Below are positions 24,341 to 32,931 of a stretch of 64,000 bases of DNA, in pieces. Position 1 is the first letter of the stretch; each line of letters opens with the position of its first letter. A program made the position numbers and the translations under genes. The notes beneath the pieces are model-generated. The model saw only the letters and a list, made by a program, of their open reading frames with translations, was not told the origin of the DNA and ran no database searches. The DNA lies in assembly GCA_046346665.1 (NCBI GenBank), contig JAXMHQ010000007.1, positions 80,456 to 144,455 on the forward strand, in the 5' to 3' direction. This DNA comes from JAXMHQ01 sp046346665 (GTDB lineage: Bacteria; Verrucomicrobiota; Verrucomicrobiia; Limisphaerales; JAXMHQ01).

Positions 24341-25126
24341 ATGAAACCGTCCTCGACAACTTCCACATCGAAAGGCCGCGTCCTGGCGGGCGGCATTGCG
24401 CATGCGCGATACACCGTGCGCCTTGCGCGGTCCGAGCAGGATATTCACGCGGCGCAGACGCTCCGTTTCCTGGTGTTCAACGTGGAACTGAACGAGGGGC
24501 TGGATCATTCCTACGCCACGCTGCGGGACGCGGACCCGTTTGACGCCATTTGCGATCACCTGGTGGTGGAGCACCAGCAAACGGGGGAGATTGTCGGGAC
24601 CTACCGGCTGCAATCGGGCCGGGTGGCGGCGGCGAACCGGGGTTATTACAGCTCCCAGGAATTCGACCTGGCACCCCTGGAACCGCTGCGCAATGAACTG
24701 ATCGAACTCGGCCGGGCCTGCGTCCACAGCCAGCACCGGAACCTCACCGTGCTTAGCCTGTTGTGGCAGGGTATCGACCTCTACGCGCGCGAGCACCAGG
24801 CGCGGTACCTGGTCGGCTGCAGCTCCCTGTCCACCCAGGACCCCGCCGAAGGCGCGGCGCTCTACCACTACCTGGAACGGCACCGCCTGCTCACCACGCA
24901 CTGGAAGGTCCAGCCGCTTCCCGGGTTCGTCTGCCCGCTCGACCGCGTTTCCGAAAAACCCGCGCGCCCGCCCAAGCTGCTGCGCGCTTATCTTTCACTG
25001 GGCGCAAAAATCTGCGGCCCGCCCGCCATCGATCGCGAATTCAAGACGATCGATTTCCTGACGTTCCTCGACATCCAGGACGTCACGCCGGAGGCCGCCG
25101 CGCGTTTCCTGATCCAAAGGGATTGA
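24341..25126 (+). CDS. olsB: OlsB-like ornithine N-acyltransferase (GNAT fold)
   Basis: A 261-residue cytosolic protein with the hemolysin/OlsB-type GNAT fold. The block YTVRLARSEQDIHAAQTLRF, then FNVELNEGLD, is followed by DHLVVEHQQTGEIVGTYRL, IELGRACVHSQHRN and LVGCSSLSTQDP. This is the pattern of OlsB, which transfers a 3-hydroxyacyl chain from ACP to ornithine to give lyso-ornithine lipid. The olsA-like acyltransferase gene begins 3 bp downstream, which supports the assignment. The acceptor amino acid could be ornithine or another amine. Confidence 0.82.
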   Translation: MKPSSTTSTSKGRVLAGGIAHARYTVRLARSEQDIHAAQTLRFLVFNVELNEGLDHSYATLRDADPFDAICDHLVVEHQQTGEIVGTYRLQSGRVAAANRGYYSSQEFDLAPLEPLRNELIELGRACVHSQHRNLTVLSLLWQGIDLYAREHQARYLVGCSSLSTQDPAEGAALYHYLERHRLLTTHWKVQPLPGFVCPLDRVSEKPARPPKLLRAYLSLGAKICGPPAIDREFKTIDFLTFLDIQDVTPEAAARFLIQRD

Positions 25127-25129
25127 ACC

Positions 25130-25930
25130 ATGATCCGGACCTTTTGCCGGGGTGCCATTCACTTCCTGTTGTTCGCTAGGATTGTTGTCTTCTCCTTCTC
25201 GGATTATGTCCTGCGCATCGCGTGCAGGGGAAAATCCGGCGACGTTCGCGCCCGGGCGGAATGGCTGCGGCGCTGGTCGATCCGGACGTTGAAGGATCTC
25301 CGGGTGACCGTCACCCGGCGCGGCACACCGCCGTCCGCCGGGTTGCTGACGTCCAATCACCTGAGTTACCTGGATATCCTGGTTCTCTCCTCGACTCACC
25401 CGATGGTGTTCGTGGCGAAAAGCGAGGTCCGAGGCTGGCCGGTCATGGGCCGGCTGGCGCGTTGCGCCGGGACGCTGTTCATCCGGCGCGACCGCAAGGC
25501 CGATGTCGCGCGCGTCAACGCCGCCTTTGACGACGTCATCCGGGACGGCGTGGTGGTCGCCGTGTTCCCGGAAGGAACAAGCTGGAACGGGGAGGTCATC
25601 CTGCCGTTCCACTCGTCCATGTTCCAGCCGGTGGTGGACAGCGGCTGGAAGGTCACGCCGGCGTCGGTCGGCTACACGATGACCGAAGGTTCCGTTTCCG
25701 AGCGGGTGTGTTACTGGGGCGACATGACGTTCCTGCCGCATTTTCTCCGGCTGCTCGCGCAACGCGGAATTCACGCCACGGTGACCTTTGGTCCACCCCT
25801 GCCCTCCGGCCTCGATCGCAAGCAACTGGCGCAGGAAGCGCGCCGGTGGACTTGCGAACTCGGCGGCGTGCCGCCGGCGGAAGGCGGCGGCAGGCTCACA
25901 GCGCCGCGGGCCGTTTCCACAGCGCGATGA
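25130..25930 (+). CDS. olsA: OlsA-like 1-acyl-glycerol-phosphate-type acyltransferase
   Basis: A 266-residue PlsC-family membrane acyltransferase. An N-terminal hydrophobic segment (about residues 10-30) anchors it. The catalytic H-x4-D motif is NHLSYLD (His77, Asp82), and FPEGTS at 146-151 forms the substrate site. Placed 3 bp after the OlsB-like gene, it most likely adds the second fatty acid to lyso-ornithine lipid, an acyl-ACP-dependent step; a role as an ordinary AGPAT is the alternative. The 3' end overlaps the convergent RsmB-like gene by 35 bp. Confidence 0.82.
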   Translation: MIRTFCRGAIHFLLFARIVVFSFSDYVLRIACRGKSGDVRARAEWLRRWSIRTLKDLRVTVTRRGTPPSAGLLTSNHLSYLDILVLSSTHPMVFVAKSEVRGWPVMGRLARCAGTLFIRRDRKADVARVNAAFDDVIRDGVVVAVFPEGTSWNGEVILPFHSSMFQPVVDSGWKVTPASVGYTMTEGSVSERVCYWGDMTFLPHFLRLLAQRGIHATVTFGPPLPSGLDRKQLAQEARRWTCELGGVPPAEGGGRLTAPRAVSTAR

Positions 25931-27035
25931 ACATCCCGTTCCCGCGGGCTTGCTGCGGCCAGATCCAGATGCGGCTGGATTCCGGGGCGCCGGGATCGAG
26001 CGGGTTCGGCCGTCGCCAGGGTTCGAATCCGCCAAACGCGGCATCGAACGCATCGGCCACCCGGGTGGTTTCGGCTTCGGTCAGCGTGCACACGGCGTAG
26101 ACCAGTTTGCCGCCGGGTTTGACGGAAGCTGCGGCGGTGGCCAGCAGCCGGATCTGCACCTGGCCGAGTTCGTCGACATCGTCGGGCCGCGTCGTCCAGC
26201 GCGCATGGGGATTTCTCTGCCACGTGCCGAGGCCGGAGCAAGGCGCATCCACCAGGACCCCGTCGAATTGCGTTTTTGTCGGCGGCTTCAATCCGCCATC
26301 CCACACGCGGGAACGGTAATTGAAAGCGCCCGCCCGCGCGGCGCGCCGTTTTAAAACCTGCAGCCGCCACTCGGCCCGGTCGGTTGCCCAGATTAATCCC
26401 CGGTTCTCCATGAGCCGGCTCAGGTGGAGCGTCTTGCCGCCTTCACCCGCGCAGGCGTCCCACCAGTTGTCGGCCGGCTGCGGGTCGCACAGGAGGCCAA
26501 CCGCCTGGGAACTGATGTCCTGCAATTCGAAATCGCCTGACTGGAACGGGGCTGTCCGGAAAAGATCGCGCGGGCCCTCGTAACAGAGCGATTCCGGAAG
26601 AGGGCCGGGCCGGGTGTCGCCGAGGGTTTCGGCCAGGGCGGCGGCGCGGTCCGGCCGCGCGCGCAGCCACAGCGCGGGTTCCTCCTGCAGGCTGCGGAAC
26701 CAGTCGTCGGGCGCCTGGCCGACGGCGGACAGGGCCCAGTCGGGGACGGCGCGGCTGCGGAGCTCGCGCGCGGGAAGGAAGGAGGGATTGCGGCGGAAAC
26801 GGTCGGCGAGATCGGCGGCGCGGCCGAGCCGGGTGTGGAATGTTTCGTTAGGTGCGAGCCACTGGAACCAGCGGTAGAACTGGAACACGGCCCGGGCGAC
26901 GTTGCGGCGGGTATCGTCGGGGATGCGCCCGGCGCGCTTGAGAACCTGCGCCAGCACGGCATCGGCCGGGTGCTCCCGGTCCGCGCCGCGCACCACTTCG
27001 GCCGCCAATTGAAGTTCATTCCACGGATGACTCAT
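25896..27035 (-). CDS. RsmB/NOP-family RNA m5C methyltransferase
   Basis: A 379-residue protein. The N-terminal NusB-like/ferredoxin-like part (about 1-180) precedes a Rossmann methyltransferase domain: SAM motif I DACAGEGGKT at 193-202, motif IV DAPCSGLG with Cys266 and motif VI VYAVCTLTEAE with Cys316. The two cysteines are the release and nucleophile pair of the m5C RNA methyltransferases. The target may be 16S rRNA (as for RsmB/RsmF) but is not determined. ATG 27035 was chosen because the preceding 25 codons of the open frame are not family-like. Confidence 0.87.
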   Translation of the reverse strand: MSHPWNELQLAAEVVRGADREHPADAVLAQVLKRAGRIPDDTRRNVARAVFQFYRWFQWLAPNETFHTRLGRAADLADRFRRNPSFLPARELRSRAVPDWALSAVGQAPDDWFRSLQEEPALWLRARPDRAAALAETLGDTRPGPLPESLCYEGPRDLFRTAPFQSGDFELQDISSQAVGLLCDPQPADNWWDACAGEGGKTLHLSRLMENRGLIWATDRAEWRLQVLKRRAARAGAFNYRSRVWDGGLKPPTKTQFDGVLVDAPCSGLGTWQRNPHARWTTRPDDVDELGQVQIRLLATAAASVKPGGKLVYAVCTLTEAETTRVADAFDAAFGGFEPWRRPNPLDPGAPESSRIWIWPQQARGNGMFIALWKRPAAL

Positions 27036-27157
27036 TGCACGAGAGGCAATTTTCGGCACTTGACGTGTTGGGGACAGACACTTACGTTCGTGCCATTCCG
27101 CCGGACACATGATGAGTCTGGATGGATTGCAGGATCACAACAACAACGAAAGGTGTT

Positions 27158-27481
27158 ATGAAGAAACTGATCGGTTATTCGTCTTGTCTCGCATTGGTTG
27201 CACTGGCTGCTGGTTGCGTGGGGCCGATGGGGAACGCGGGCGCTGCCTGGGGAGGCATTTACACCGATGTGTCCGGCGCTGGCGCTGTGACCGGAAACAG
27301 CGGATCCACGAAGGTCGGCCAGGCGTCTTCTGAAGGCATCATCTGCGTTGCCACCGGAGACTCCAGCATCAAGACCGCTTGCGCCAACGGCGGCATCACC
27401 AAGATCCACCATGTGGATTATCACGTGACCTCCGTCCTCGGCCTGTACACCAAGACCACGGTCACCGTTTACGGCGAATAA
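27158..27481 (+). CDS. TRL-like lipoprotein
   Basis: A 107-residue lipoprotein: signal KKLIGYSSCLALVALAAGC with Cys20 as the lipidation site. It is followed by a small beta domain with GIYTDVSGAGAV, GQASSEGIICVATGDSSI, ANGGITKIHHVDYHV and SVLGLYTKTTVTVYG. This pattern matches the TRL family (PF13146-type, from tRNA-associated-locus genes), whose function is unknown. ATG 27158 has GAAAGG upstream. A strong intrinsic terminator follows 40 bp after the stop, so it is a single-gene transcript. Confidence 0.83.
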   Translation: MKKLIGYSSCLALVALAAGCVGPMGNAGAAWGGIYTDVSGAGAVTGNSGSTKVGQASSEGIICVATGDSSIKTACANGGITKIHHVDYHVTSVLGLYTKTTVTVYGE

Positions 27482-27520
27482 GCTGGGCTTTTGCCGGCGG
27501 TCCAATCCGCCGGGAACACA

Positions 27521-27552
27521 AAACCGGTTCCCAAAAAGGAACCGGTTTTTTT
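27521..27552 (+). terminator. Intrinsic terminator of TRL-like gene
   Basis: Perfect 11-bp stem AAACCGGTTCC (27521-27531) with GGAACCGGTTT (27538-27548), a CAAAAA loop and a following T tract. Confidence 0.93.
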
Positions 27553-27566
27553 GTTGGGTGAATTGA

Positions 27567-27717
27567 CCTCCTCGTCATCGTCCTCGAATCGGATGAATGG
27601 ATCAGTGGATTGTTGGATAAATGGAGAAGACTCCCGCGCGGAATCCATAAATCCAGGAAGCTATCTATCCAATCACTTCACGGGCAAAATCCGACGAGGA
27701 CGACGACGAGGACGAGG
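27567..27717. repeat. Nested word-repeat hairpin
   Basis: The outer arms are 27567-27592 (CTCGTCATCGTCCTCG-type words) and 27691-27717 (GACGAGGACGACGACGAGG). Nested inside are a second pair of arms made of TGGATNNATGG-type words, about 27600-27625 and 27645-27678. Both pairs are complementary and imperfect. It fills the space between the TRL terminator and the 3' end of acnA, with no gene seen. Confidence 0.75.
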
Positions 27718-27757
27718 ACCATCCGGAGCGCGAGTTGCCCTCCCCGCCCGCTCGAGC

Positions 27758-30496
27758 CTAGCCTTTGGATGCGCCCACCAATTGACGCAGCACATACGGC
27801 AGGATCCCGCCGTGCTGGTAATACTCGATCTCGATGGGCGTATCGATGCGGCAACGGACGGGGACTTCCTCCGCGGCGCCGTCGGCGCGGCGGATGCGCA
27901 GGGTGAGGTCCTGCTGCGGTTTCAGGTCCGGGCCGAGGCCGATGATGTCGAACGTTTCCGCTCCGGTCAGTTTGAGCGTCTGGGCGGAGGTGCCTTCGCG
28001 GAACTGGAGCGGGAGAACGCCCATGCCGACCAGGTTGCTGCGGTGGATGCGTTCGAAGCTCTGAGCCACCACGGCTTTCACGCCGAGCAGTCGGGTTCCC
28101 TTCGCCGCCCAATCGCGCGAAGAACCGGTCCCATATTCCTGGCCGGCCAGGATGATGAGCGGAATGCCGGCAGCCTGGTATTGGACCGCGGCGTCGAAGA
28201 TCGGAAGCTTCGTGCCCGCGCCTCCGTTCGCGAATGAAAGCGTGTTGCCGCCTTCCTCGCCGCCGAGCATCAGGTTCTTGATCCGCACATTCGCGAACGT
28301 GCCGCGCGTCATCACCCGGTCATTGCCGCGGCGCGAACCGTAGCTGTTGAAGTCCGCCGCCTCCACCCCGTTCGAAAGCAGGTACTGTCCGGCCGGCGAA
28401 CTTTTCTTGATCGATCCCGCGGGCGAAATGTGGTCCGTCGTGACGCTGTCGCCGAAGACGCCGAGCGCGCGCGCGCCGGTGATCGGGCTGATGCCGCCCG
28501 CCTGGAGGCTGAACTCGCGGAAGAAGGGCGGTTCCTGGATGTAGGTGGATTTCTCGTTCCAGGCGTAAACCTGGCCGGCGCTGGACGGGATTTCGTTCCA
28601 CTTCGGGTTTTGTTCGGCAAAATTCCGGTAGAGTTTGCGGAACACTTCGGGCTTGAGCGCACTCTGCATGAGCTCGCGCAATTCAGCCAGGGTGGGCCAG
28701 ATGTCGGCCAGGAACACCGGGTTGCCTTCCGCGTCGCGGCCCAGCGGCTCACAGCTCAGGTCGATGTCCACCCGCCCGGCGATGGCGAAGGCGACGACCA
28801 GCGGCGGCGACATGAGGAAATTGGCCTTGATGCTCTGATGCACGCGGGCTTCGAAATTGCGGTTGCCGGACAAAACCGCCGCGGCGACGAGGTCGCCTTT
28901 GACGACGGCGTCTTCGATGGCGGGATCCAGGGGGCCGGAATTGCCGATGCACGTGGTGCAGCCGTAACCGACGAGGTTGAACCGGAGTTTGTTCAGGTAT
29001 TTCTGCAGGCCGGTGCGTTTGAGGTAATCCGTCACGACGCGCGACCCGGGCGCGAGGGATGCCTTGACCGCGGGATTGACCTTCAGTCCTTTTTCAACCG
29101 CCTTGCGCGCGAGCAATCCGGCCGCGAGCATCACGCTCGGGTTGGATGTGTTCGTGCAGCTCGTGATGGCCGCGATGAGCACCGAGCCCGTCTGAACCGA
29201 AGCCTTGCGCTTCGCGGCCGTCTCGACCTTGATCGTGCGGCCCAGCGACTGCCGGGTCTTGCCAAATCCGTTCTCCGGCACGGGCCGCTGCAGCGCCTGG
29301 AAGAATTCGCGGCGCAGGTTGCCCAGTTCGATGCGGTCCTGCGGCCGCTTCGGCCCGGCCACGCTCGGCTTCACCGCGCCGAGATCCACCTCGATCACCT
29401 GCGAGTAATCCACCTGCCCCGCGTCCGGGATGCCCCACAAACCCTGCGCCTTGTAGTAATTCTCGTAAACCCGGCAATGCTCCTCGCTGCGGCCGGTCGC
29501 CCGAAGATAATTCACGCACTCGCCGTCGATCGGGAAAAAGCCCATCGTCGCGCCGTATTCGGGCGCCATGTTGGCAATGGTGGCTCGGTCGACCACCGGC
29601 AGCGCGCGCGCGCCGGGTCCGAAGAATTCGACGAACTTCCCAACCACCTTCGCCTTGCGCAACACCTGCGTGATCGTCAGCGCCAGGTCGGTCGCGGTCA
29701 CACCTTCGCCCAGCGACCCGGTGAAGTGCACGCCCACCACGTCCGGCGTCAGAAAATAAACCGGCTGGCCCAGCATGCCCGCCTCGGCCTCGATGCCCCC
29801 CACGCCCCAGCCCACGATCCCAATCCCGTTGATCATCGTCGTGTGCGAATCAGTCCCAACCAGCGTGTCCGGATAATAAACCCGGGCGCCGTTCGCGTCG
29901 GCAACCGACAACACGCCCTGCGCGAGGTACTCCAGGTTCACCTGGTGCACGATGCCGATGCCGGGCGGAATCACCTTGAACGTCTGAAACGCCTGCATGC
30001 CCCATTTCAAAAACTCGTACCGCTCCCGGTTCCGCTGGAATTCCAACTCGAGATTGCGCTCCATCGCGTCCGGCGTCCCCGCCACGTCAACCTGCACGGA
30101 ATGATCGACCACCAGGTCCACCGGCACCAGCGGTTCAATGAGACCCGGATCCCGGCCCAAACGCGACACGGCCGACCGCATCGCGGCCAGGTCGACCAGG
30201 AGCGGCACGCCCGTGAAATCCTGGAGGACGATGCGCGCGACGACAAAGGGGATTTCCTCGGTGCGCGGGGCGGCGGGTTTCCACGATGCCAGCGCCCGCA
30301 CCGCCTCTTCACTCACCCGTTTGCCGTCGCAATTGCGGAGGACGGATTCGAGCACGATGCGAATGGACACCGGGAGGCGGGAGACGGGGCCGAGCCCGGC
30401 GGCTTCGAGCCGGGGCAGCGAGTAATAGCGGCCCCGCTTGCCGTTCCCCAGGTCGAATTCTTCGATGACAGAAAACGGATTCTTCAAATCGCTCAT
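27758..30496 (-). CDS. acnA: Aconitate hydratase A
   Basis: Interconverts citrate and isocitrate in the TCA cycle. The 912-residue length and domain order (catalytic domains first, swivel domain from about residue 720) match the AcnA/IRP1 type. The [4Fe-4S] cysteines lie in ITSCTNTSNPSVM and GYGCTTCIGNSGPL, and the C-terminal swivel domain contains ILAGQEYGTGSSRDWAAKG. ATG 30496 begins MSDLKNPFSVIEEF, the family start; the open frame runs further upstream through palindromic repeats and is not used. Confidence 0.95.
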   Translation of the reverse strand: MSDLKNPFSVIEEFDLGNGKRGRYYSLPRLEAAGLGPVSRLPVSIRIVLESVLRNCDGKRVSEEAVRALASWKPAAPRTEEIPFVVARIVLQDFTGVPLLVDLAAMRSAVSRLGRDPGLIEPLVPVDLVVDHSVQVDVAGTPDAMERNLELEFQRNRERYEFLKWGMQAFQTFKVIPPGIGIVHQVNLEYLAQGVLSVADANGARVYYPDTLVGTDSHTTMINGIGIVGWGVGGIEAEAGMLGQPVYFLTPDVVGVHFTGSLGEGVTATDLALTITQVLRKAKVVGKFVEFFGPGARALPVVDRATIANMAPEYGATMGFFPIDGECVNYLRATGRSEEHCRVYENYYKAQGLWGIPDAGQVDYSQVIEVDLGAVKPSVAGPKRPQDRIELGNLRREFFQALQRPVPENGFGKTRQSLGRTIKVETAAKRKASVQTGSVLIAAITSCTNTSNPSVMLAAGLLARKAVEKGLKVNPAVKASLAPGSRVVTDYLKRTGLQKYLNKLRFNLVGYGCTTCIGNSGPLDPAIEDAVVKGDLVAAAVLSGNRNFEARVHQSIKANFLMSPPLVVAFAIAGRVDIDLSCEPLGRDAEGNPVFLADIWPTLAELRELMQSALKPEVFRKLYRNFAEQNPKWNEIPSSAGQVYAWNEKSTYIQEPPFFREFSLQAGGISPITGARALGVFGDSVTTDHISPAGSIKKSSPAGQYLLSNGVEAADFNSYGSRRGNDRVMTRGTFANVRIKNLMLGGEEGGNTLSFANGGAGTKLPIFDAAVQYQAAGIPLIILAGQEYGTGSSRDWAAKGTRLLGVKAVVAQSFERIHRSNLVGMGVLPLQFREGTSAQTLKLTGAETFDIIGLGPDLKPQQDLTLRIRRADGAAEEVPVRCRIDTPIEIEYYQHGGILPYVLRQLVGASKG

Positions 30497-30539
30497 AAAA
30501 TTCGCAGAAACAGTGAACATAATGCGAACCATCGTCAAG

Positions 30540-30684
30540 CACAGGCCGCCGTCCGGCGGCCTGTGCATAGCCAATAGCCAATTGCCGATAGCCGACAGGG
30601 GACGCTGCACCCTCGACTTTCGATCCTCGATTATTGGCTATCGGCTATGCCTCTTTCGAAGGCTGCCGGCCTTCGAAAGAGGCA
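30540..30684. repeat. Cluster of three inverted repeats upstream of acnA
   Basis: Three structures in a row. First, a perfect 12-bp stem at 30540-30565 (CACAGGCCGCCG with CGGCGGCCTGTG, 2-nt centre). Second, TAGCCAA-word arms at 30566-30582 and 30633-30649, complementary at 16 of 17 positions. Third, a perfect 16-bp stem at 30648-30663 with 30669-30684. The last two overlap the 3' end of the DoxX-like gene. Confidence 0.85.
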
Positions 30685-31173
30685 GGCGCGGAGGCAGAAG
30701 CGCGTGGGAGGAAATATCACCACGGCAAAAGCGGCGGCGAGTAACAGGGTGTTTTCAAGCAGTTTTCGGCACGCGGGAATTTCGCCGCTGCCGCAGCCGC
30801 AGTCAAATTTGACGGCGCAAAACGGGATGTGCAGTCCGGACTGGAGGACGGCGGCGCGATGCCACACGGCGAGTGTGAAGGGCACGAGCATCAGAATGAT
30901 CAACAGGGCCGCGCCGCGCACGCCGATCCCGCCGACCAGAAGCGCCCCGCAGAAAATCTCGAACCACGGCAGGCCCGCCGCCACACCGTTCAAGATCCAG
31001 GGCGCCTGGATCCAATCGTACTGCCGGACCAGCTTCAGAAAATCAACCGGATGCAGCGCCTTGCTGAAGCCCATGTAGAGAAAAACCATTCCCAGGATGA
31101 GCCTCAGAATCGCGAGGGTGAGTTCGCGCGACAAGCCGGAAGGACCGGCGGGGGATGGTCCGCTGCTGTTCAT
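30631..31173 (-). CDS. DoxX/MauE-like membrane protein
   Basis: A 180-residue inner-membrane protein with about four hydrophobic helices (residues about 20-36, 70-86, 88-104, 143-158). The motif KFDCGCGSGE at 122-131 is typical of the MauE-like branch of DoxX proteins, which act in redox or disulfide-related maturation. It overlaps the upstream rhodanese gene by 4 bp. Its last 18 or so residues (CLFRRPAAFERG, then IADSQ) are encoded by palindromic repeat DNA at 30631-30684, so the natural C-terminus may have been extended by repeat insertion. Confidence 0.8.
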   Translation of the reverse strand: MNSSGPSPAGPSGLSRELTLAILRLILGMVFLYMGFSKALHPVDFLKLVRQYDWIQAPWILNGVAAGLPWFEIFCGALLVGGIGVRGAALLIILMLVPFTLAVWHRAAVLQSGLHIPFCAVKFDCGCGSGEIPACRKLLENTLLLAAAFAVVIFPPTRFCLRACLFRRPAAFERGIADSQ

Positions 31174-31715
31174 GGCGCGGGTGCGGAAACCGCAGTGTCA
31201 ACCGGCATTGCGGCGGCGCGCCAGTCGGTAATGCCTCCGAGGTACACGGCGATCTTACGCGCATCGATGCCGGCATCGCGCAGGAGGATTGCGGCGAACC
31301 GGCTGTCCTCGCATTCACCGCCCTGGCAATAGACCACGACGTGCTCCGCCAACTGGCAGGCCGGCAGCACCTCCACCAGGTCGGATTCCGGGTGATACGG
31401 GTCGAGCGGATAGGAGCCGGGAATGTGGCCGGCGCGAAAGTGCTCCGCGTCGCGGGCGTCGATGAATACGACGGCCGGGGTCGGGAGCTGACGGAACAGC
31501 GCGACGGTTTCGATGCGATCCAGGGGCTGAAACCCGGCCTGGCGGACGAGGTCCTCCGCGGTCGTGGCGGCAGGGACCGTCGAATTTGTCGCAGCCGGCG
31601 GGAAATAATTCCGGGTCAGCGAAAGTCCCGAGGGGGAGAGGGCGTTGGCCACGAGGGCGAACGCGGCACCGGCGGCGGCGAGCGCGGCGGCTTCCAGCAG
31701 CAACCCGCGGCTCAT
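31170..31715 (-). CDS. Membrane-anchored rhodanese-like protein
   Basis: A 181-residue protein with an N-terminal hydrophobic anchor (about 5-25) and a rhodanese domain (about 75-170). The signature AVVFIDARDAEHFRAGHIPG is present, and the active-site loop is CQGGECEDSR with Cys130. Such domains transfer sulfane sulfur or bind anions; this one should face the periplasm. It overlaps DUF1573 upstream (4 bp) and DoxX downstream (4 bp), so all three genes are translationally coupled. Confidence 0.87.
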   Translation of the reverse strand: MSRGLLLEAAALAAAGAAFALVANALSPSGLSLTRNYFPPAATNSTVPAATTAEDLVRQAGFQPLDRIETVALFRQLPTPAVVFIDARDAEHFRAGHIPGSYPLDPYHPESDLVEVLPACQLAEHVVVYCQGGECEDSRFAAILLRDAGIDARKIAVYLGGITDWRAAAMPVDTAVSAPAP

Positions 31716-32809
31716 GGCGGTGTAGGGGCTCCCGGTTGCGGCGGCGGCCGCGGACCCCGATGCAGGTTGGGCTGGTCCATCCCGGGCGGACCCGAACGCT
31801 TGCCCTGGTAAACCGGGATTTTAAGCTCGGGACTTTTGCGGCTCGTCGTTTTCACCGAGATGAATACCGGCTCCGACGCAGCGGTTTGGAATCCGGCGGG
31901 GAACGTGACCGACAGATTGAACTGCTTTCCGGGCACCACTTCCTTCAACTCCACCGCGAGGCCCGGGACGTTGATGACCGGATCGGAGACCTGGATGTTG
32001 TCGACCTGGTTGTTCCGGATGGTGATGTTGCAGGGAAATGCGCTGCCCAGCGGCGCGGGCGGCAGCGCGATCTGCGCCGGCATCACCAGCATCGCGGGCT
32101 GGATGATCGCGAAGACGTTGATGCTGATTGTCGGGACGTTCGTCGACGAAGTCTGGAGCGTGAACGTGGCCTGCACGTTGTTCTGTTCCATCGGCGGAAC
32201 CGCCCGGACCAGGAGCTCGAACATTTTGCCGGGCTGAATGGTCTTCAACTCGGCCGCAAAACCGTGATTCGTGTTCTGCGGCTCCGACAACGTGATCGGC
32301 TGATCCAGGTTGCTGACGATCCGAATCACGGCCGGCGCGTTGCTGGAATCGGATATGACATTCAACACCGCGGTCTGCGGACTGATTTCAATCGGCTTCC
32401 AAACCACACCCTTGATTTGAAGGATCGTCGAGGGTTGCGATTCGTCAGTGCAAACCACGGTGGCCGTCTTGTCGACCGGCCCGGAAAAATGCGTGCTGTT
32501 GAACTGGAGCGGAACCACCCCCGTGGCGCCGGGCTCGACCTGGCGGGTCCACTCGCCCGCCGAAGTGCAGCCGCAAGACGGGTAGACGCCCTTGATTTCC
32601 AGGGTTGCCTTGCCGGTGTTGGTGAAGGTAAACGTGTGCTTCACCAGCTCGCCATTGGCGACTCGGCCGAAATCAAACACGGTCGATTCAAACTGGATCT
32701 TCGGACACGGCACCTCCGCGGCCGCGGGCGGGGCCGGATCCGCCGCCACACACACTCCACCCCCCCCTGTTGCAAGCGCCCAGGCGAGCGCACAGAAATT
32801 CAGTCTCAT
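31712..32809 (-). CDS. Exported DUF1573 protein
   Basis: A 365-residue exported protein with a signal peptide (about residues 1-22). A first DUF1573 Ig-like domain (about 35-130: FDFGRVANGELVKHTFTFTN, then YPSCGCTSAG) carries the family's CGCT motif. A second beta domain follows, and the tail is Pro/Gly-rich (about 340-365). DUF1573 proteins are common in Bacteroidota and Verrucomicrobiota, with unknown function. First gene of the DUF1573-rhodanese-DoxX operon; the vicinal cysteines fit a shared thiol or metal role, which is an inference. Confidence 0.87.
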   Translation of the reverse strand: MRLNFCALAWALATGGGGVCVAADPAPPAAAEVPCPKIQFESTVFDFGRVANGELVKHTFTFTNTGKATLEIKGVYPSCGCTSAGEWTRQVEPGATGVVPLQFNSTHFSGPVDKTATVVCTDESQPSTILQIKGVVWKPIEISPQTAVLNVISDSSNAPAVIRIVSNLDQPITLSEPQNTNHGFAAELKTIQPGKMFELLVRAVPPMEQNNVQATFTLQTSSTNVPTISINVFAIIQPAMLVMPAQIALPPAPLGSAFPCNITIRNNQVDNIQVSDPVINVPGLAVELKEVVPGKQFNLSVTFPAGFQTAASEPVFISVKTTSRKSPELKIPVYQGKRSGPPGMDQPNLHRGPRPPPQPGAPTPP

Positions 32810-32900
32810 AATCTCGATTCCCGCTGCCAGCTACCGCCAAGTTAGAAAAATCCCCGGCGCTGGCAAACCAAAAGCATCCCGACCGGATTCGCACGCGGAA

Positions 32901-32931
32901 ACAAAAAGGGCGGCCGAAGAACCGGCCGCCC
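32901..32931 (-). terminator. Orphan minus-strand intrinsic terminator
   Basis: Perfect 9-bp stem GGGCGGCCG (32908-32916) with CGGCCGCCC (32923-32931); on the minus strand it is followed by TTTTTGT. No minus-strand gene ends here: the nearest one upstream is the peroxiredoxin (stop 33810), which has its own terminator at 33683-33718. A small RNA transcribed leftward from about 33100 is one explanation. Confidence 0.8.

Noticed and set aside
28430..30577. 715-codon plus-strand open frame
   Set aside because: Antisense to acnA, whose product is unmistakable; the plus-strand translation is low-complexity Arg/His-rich.
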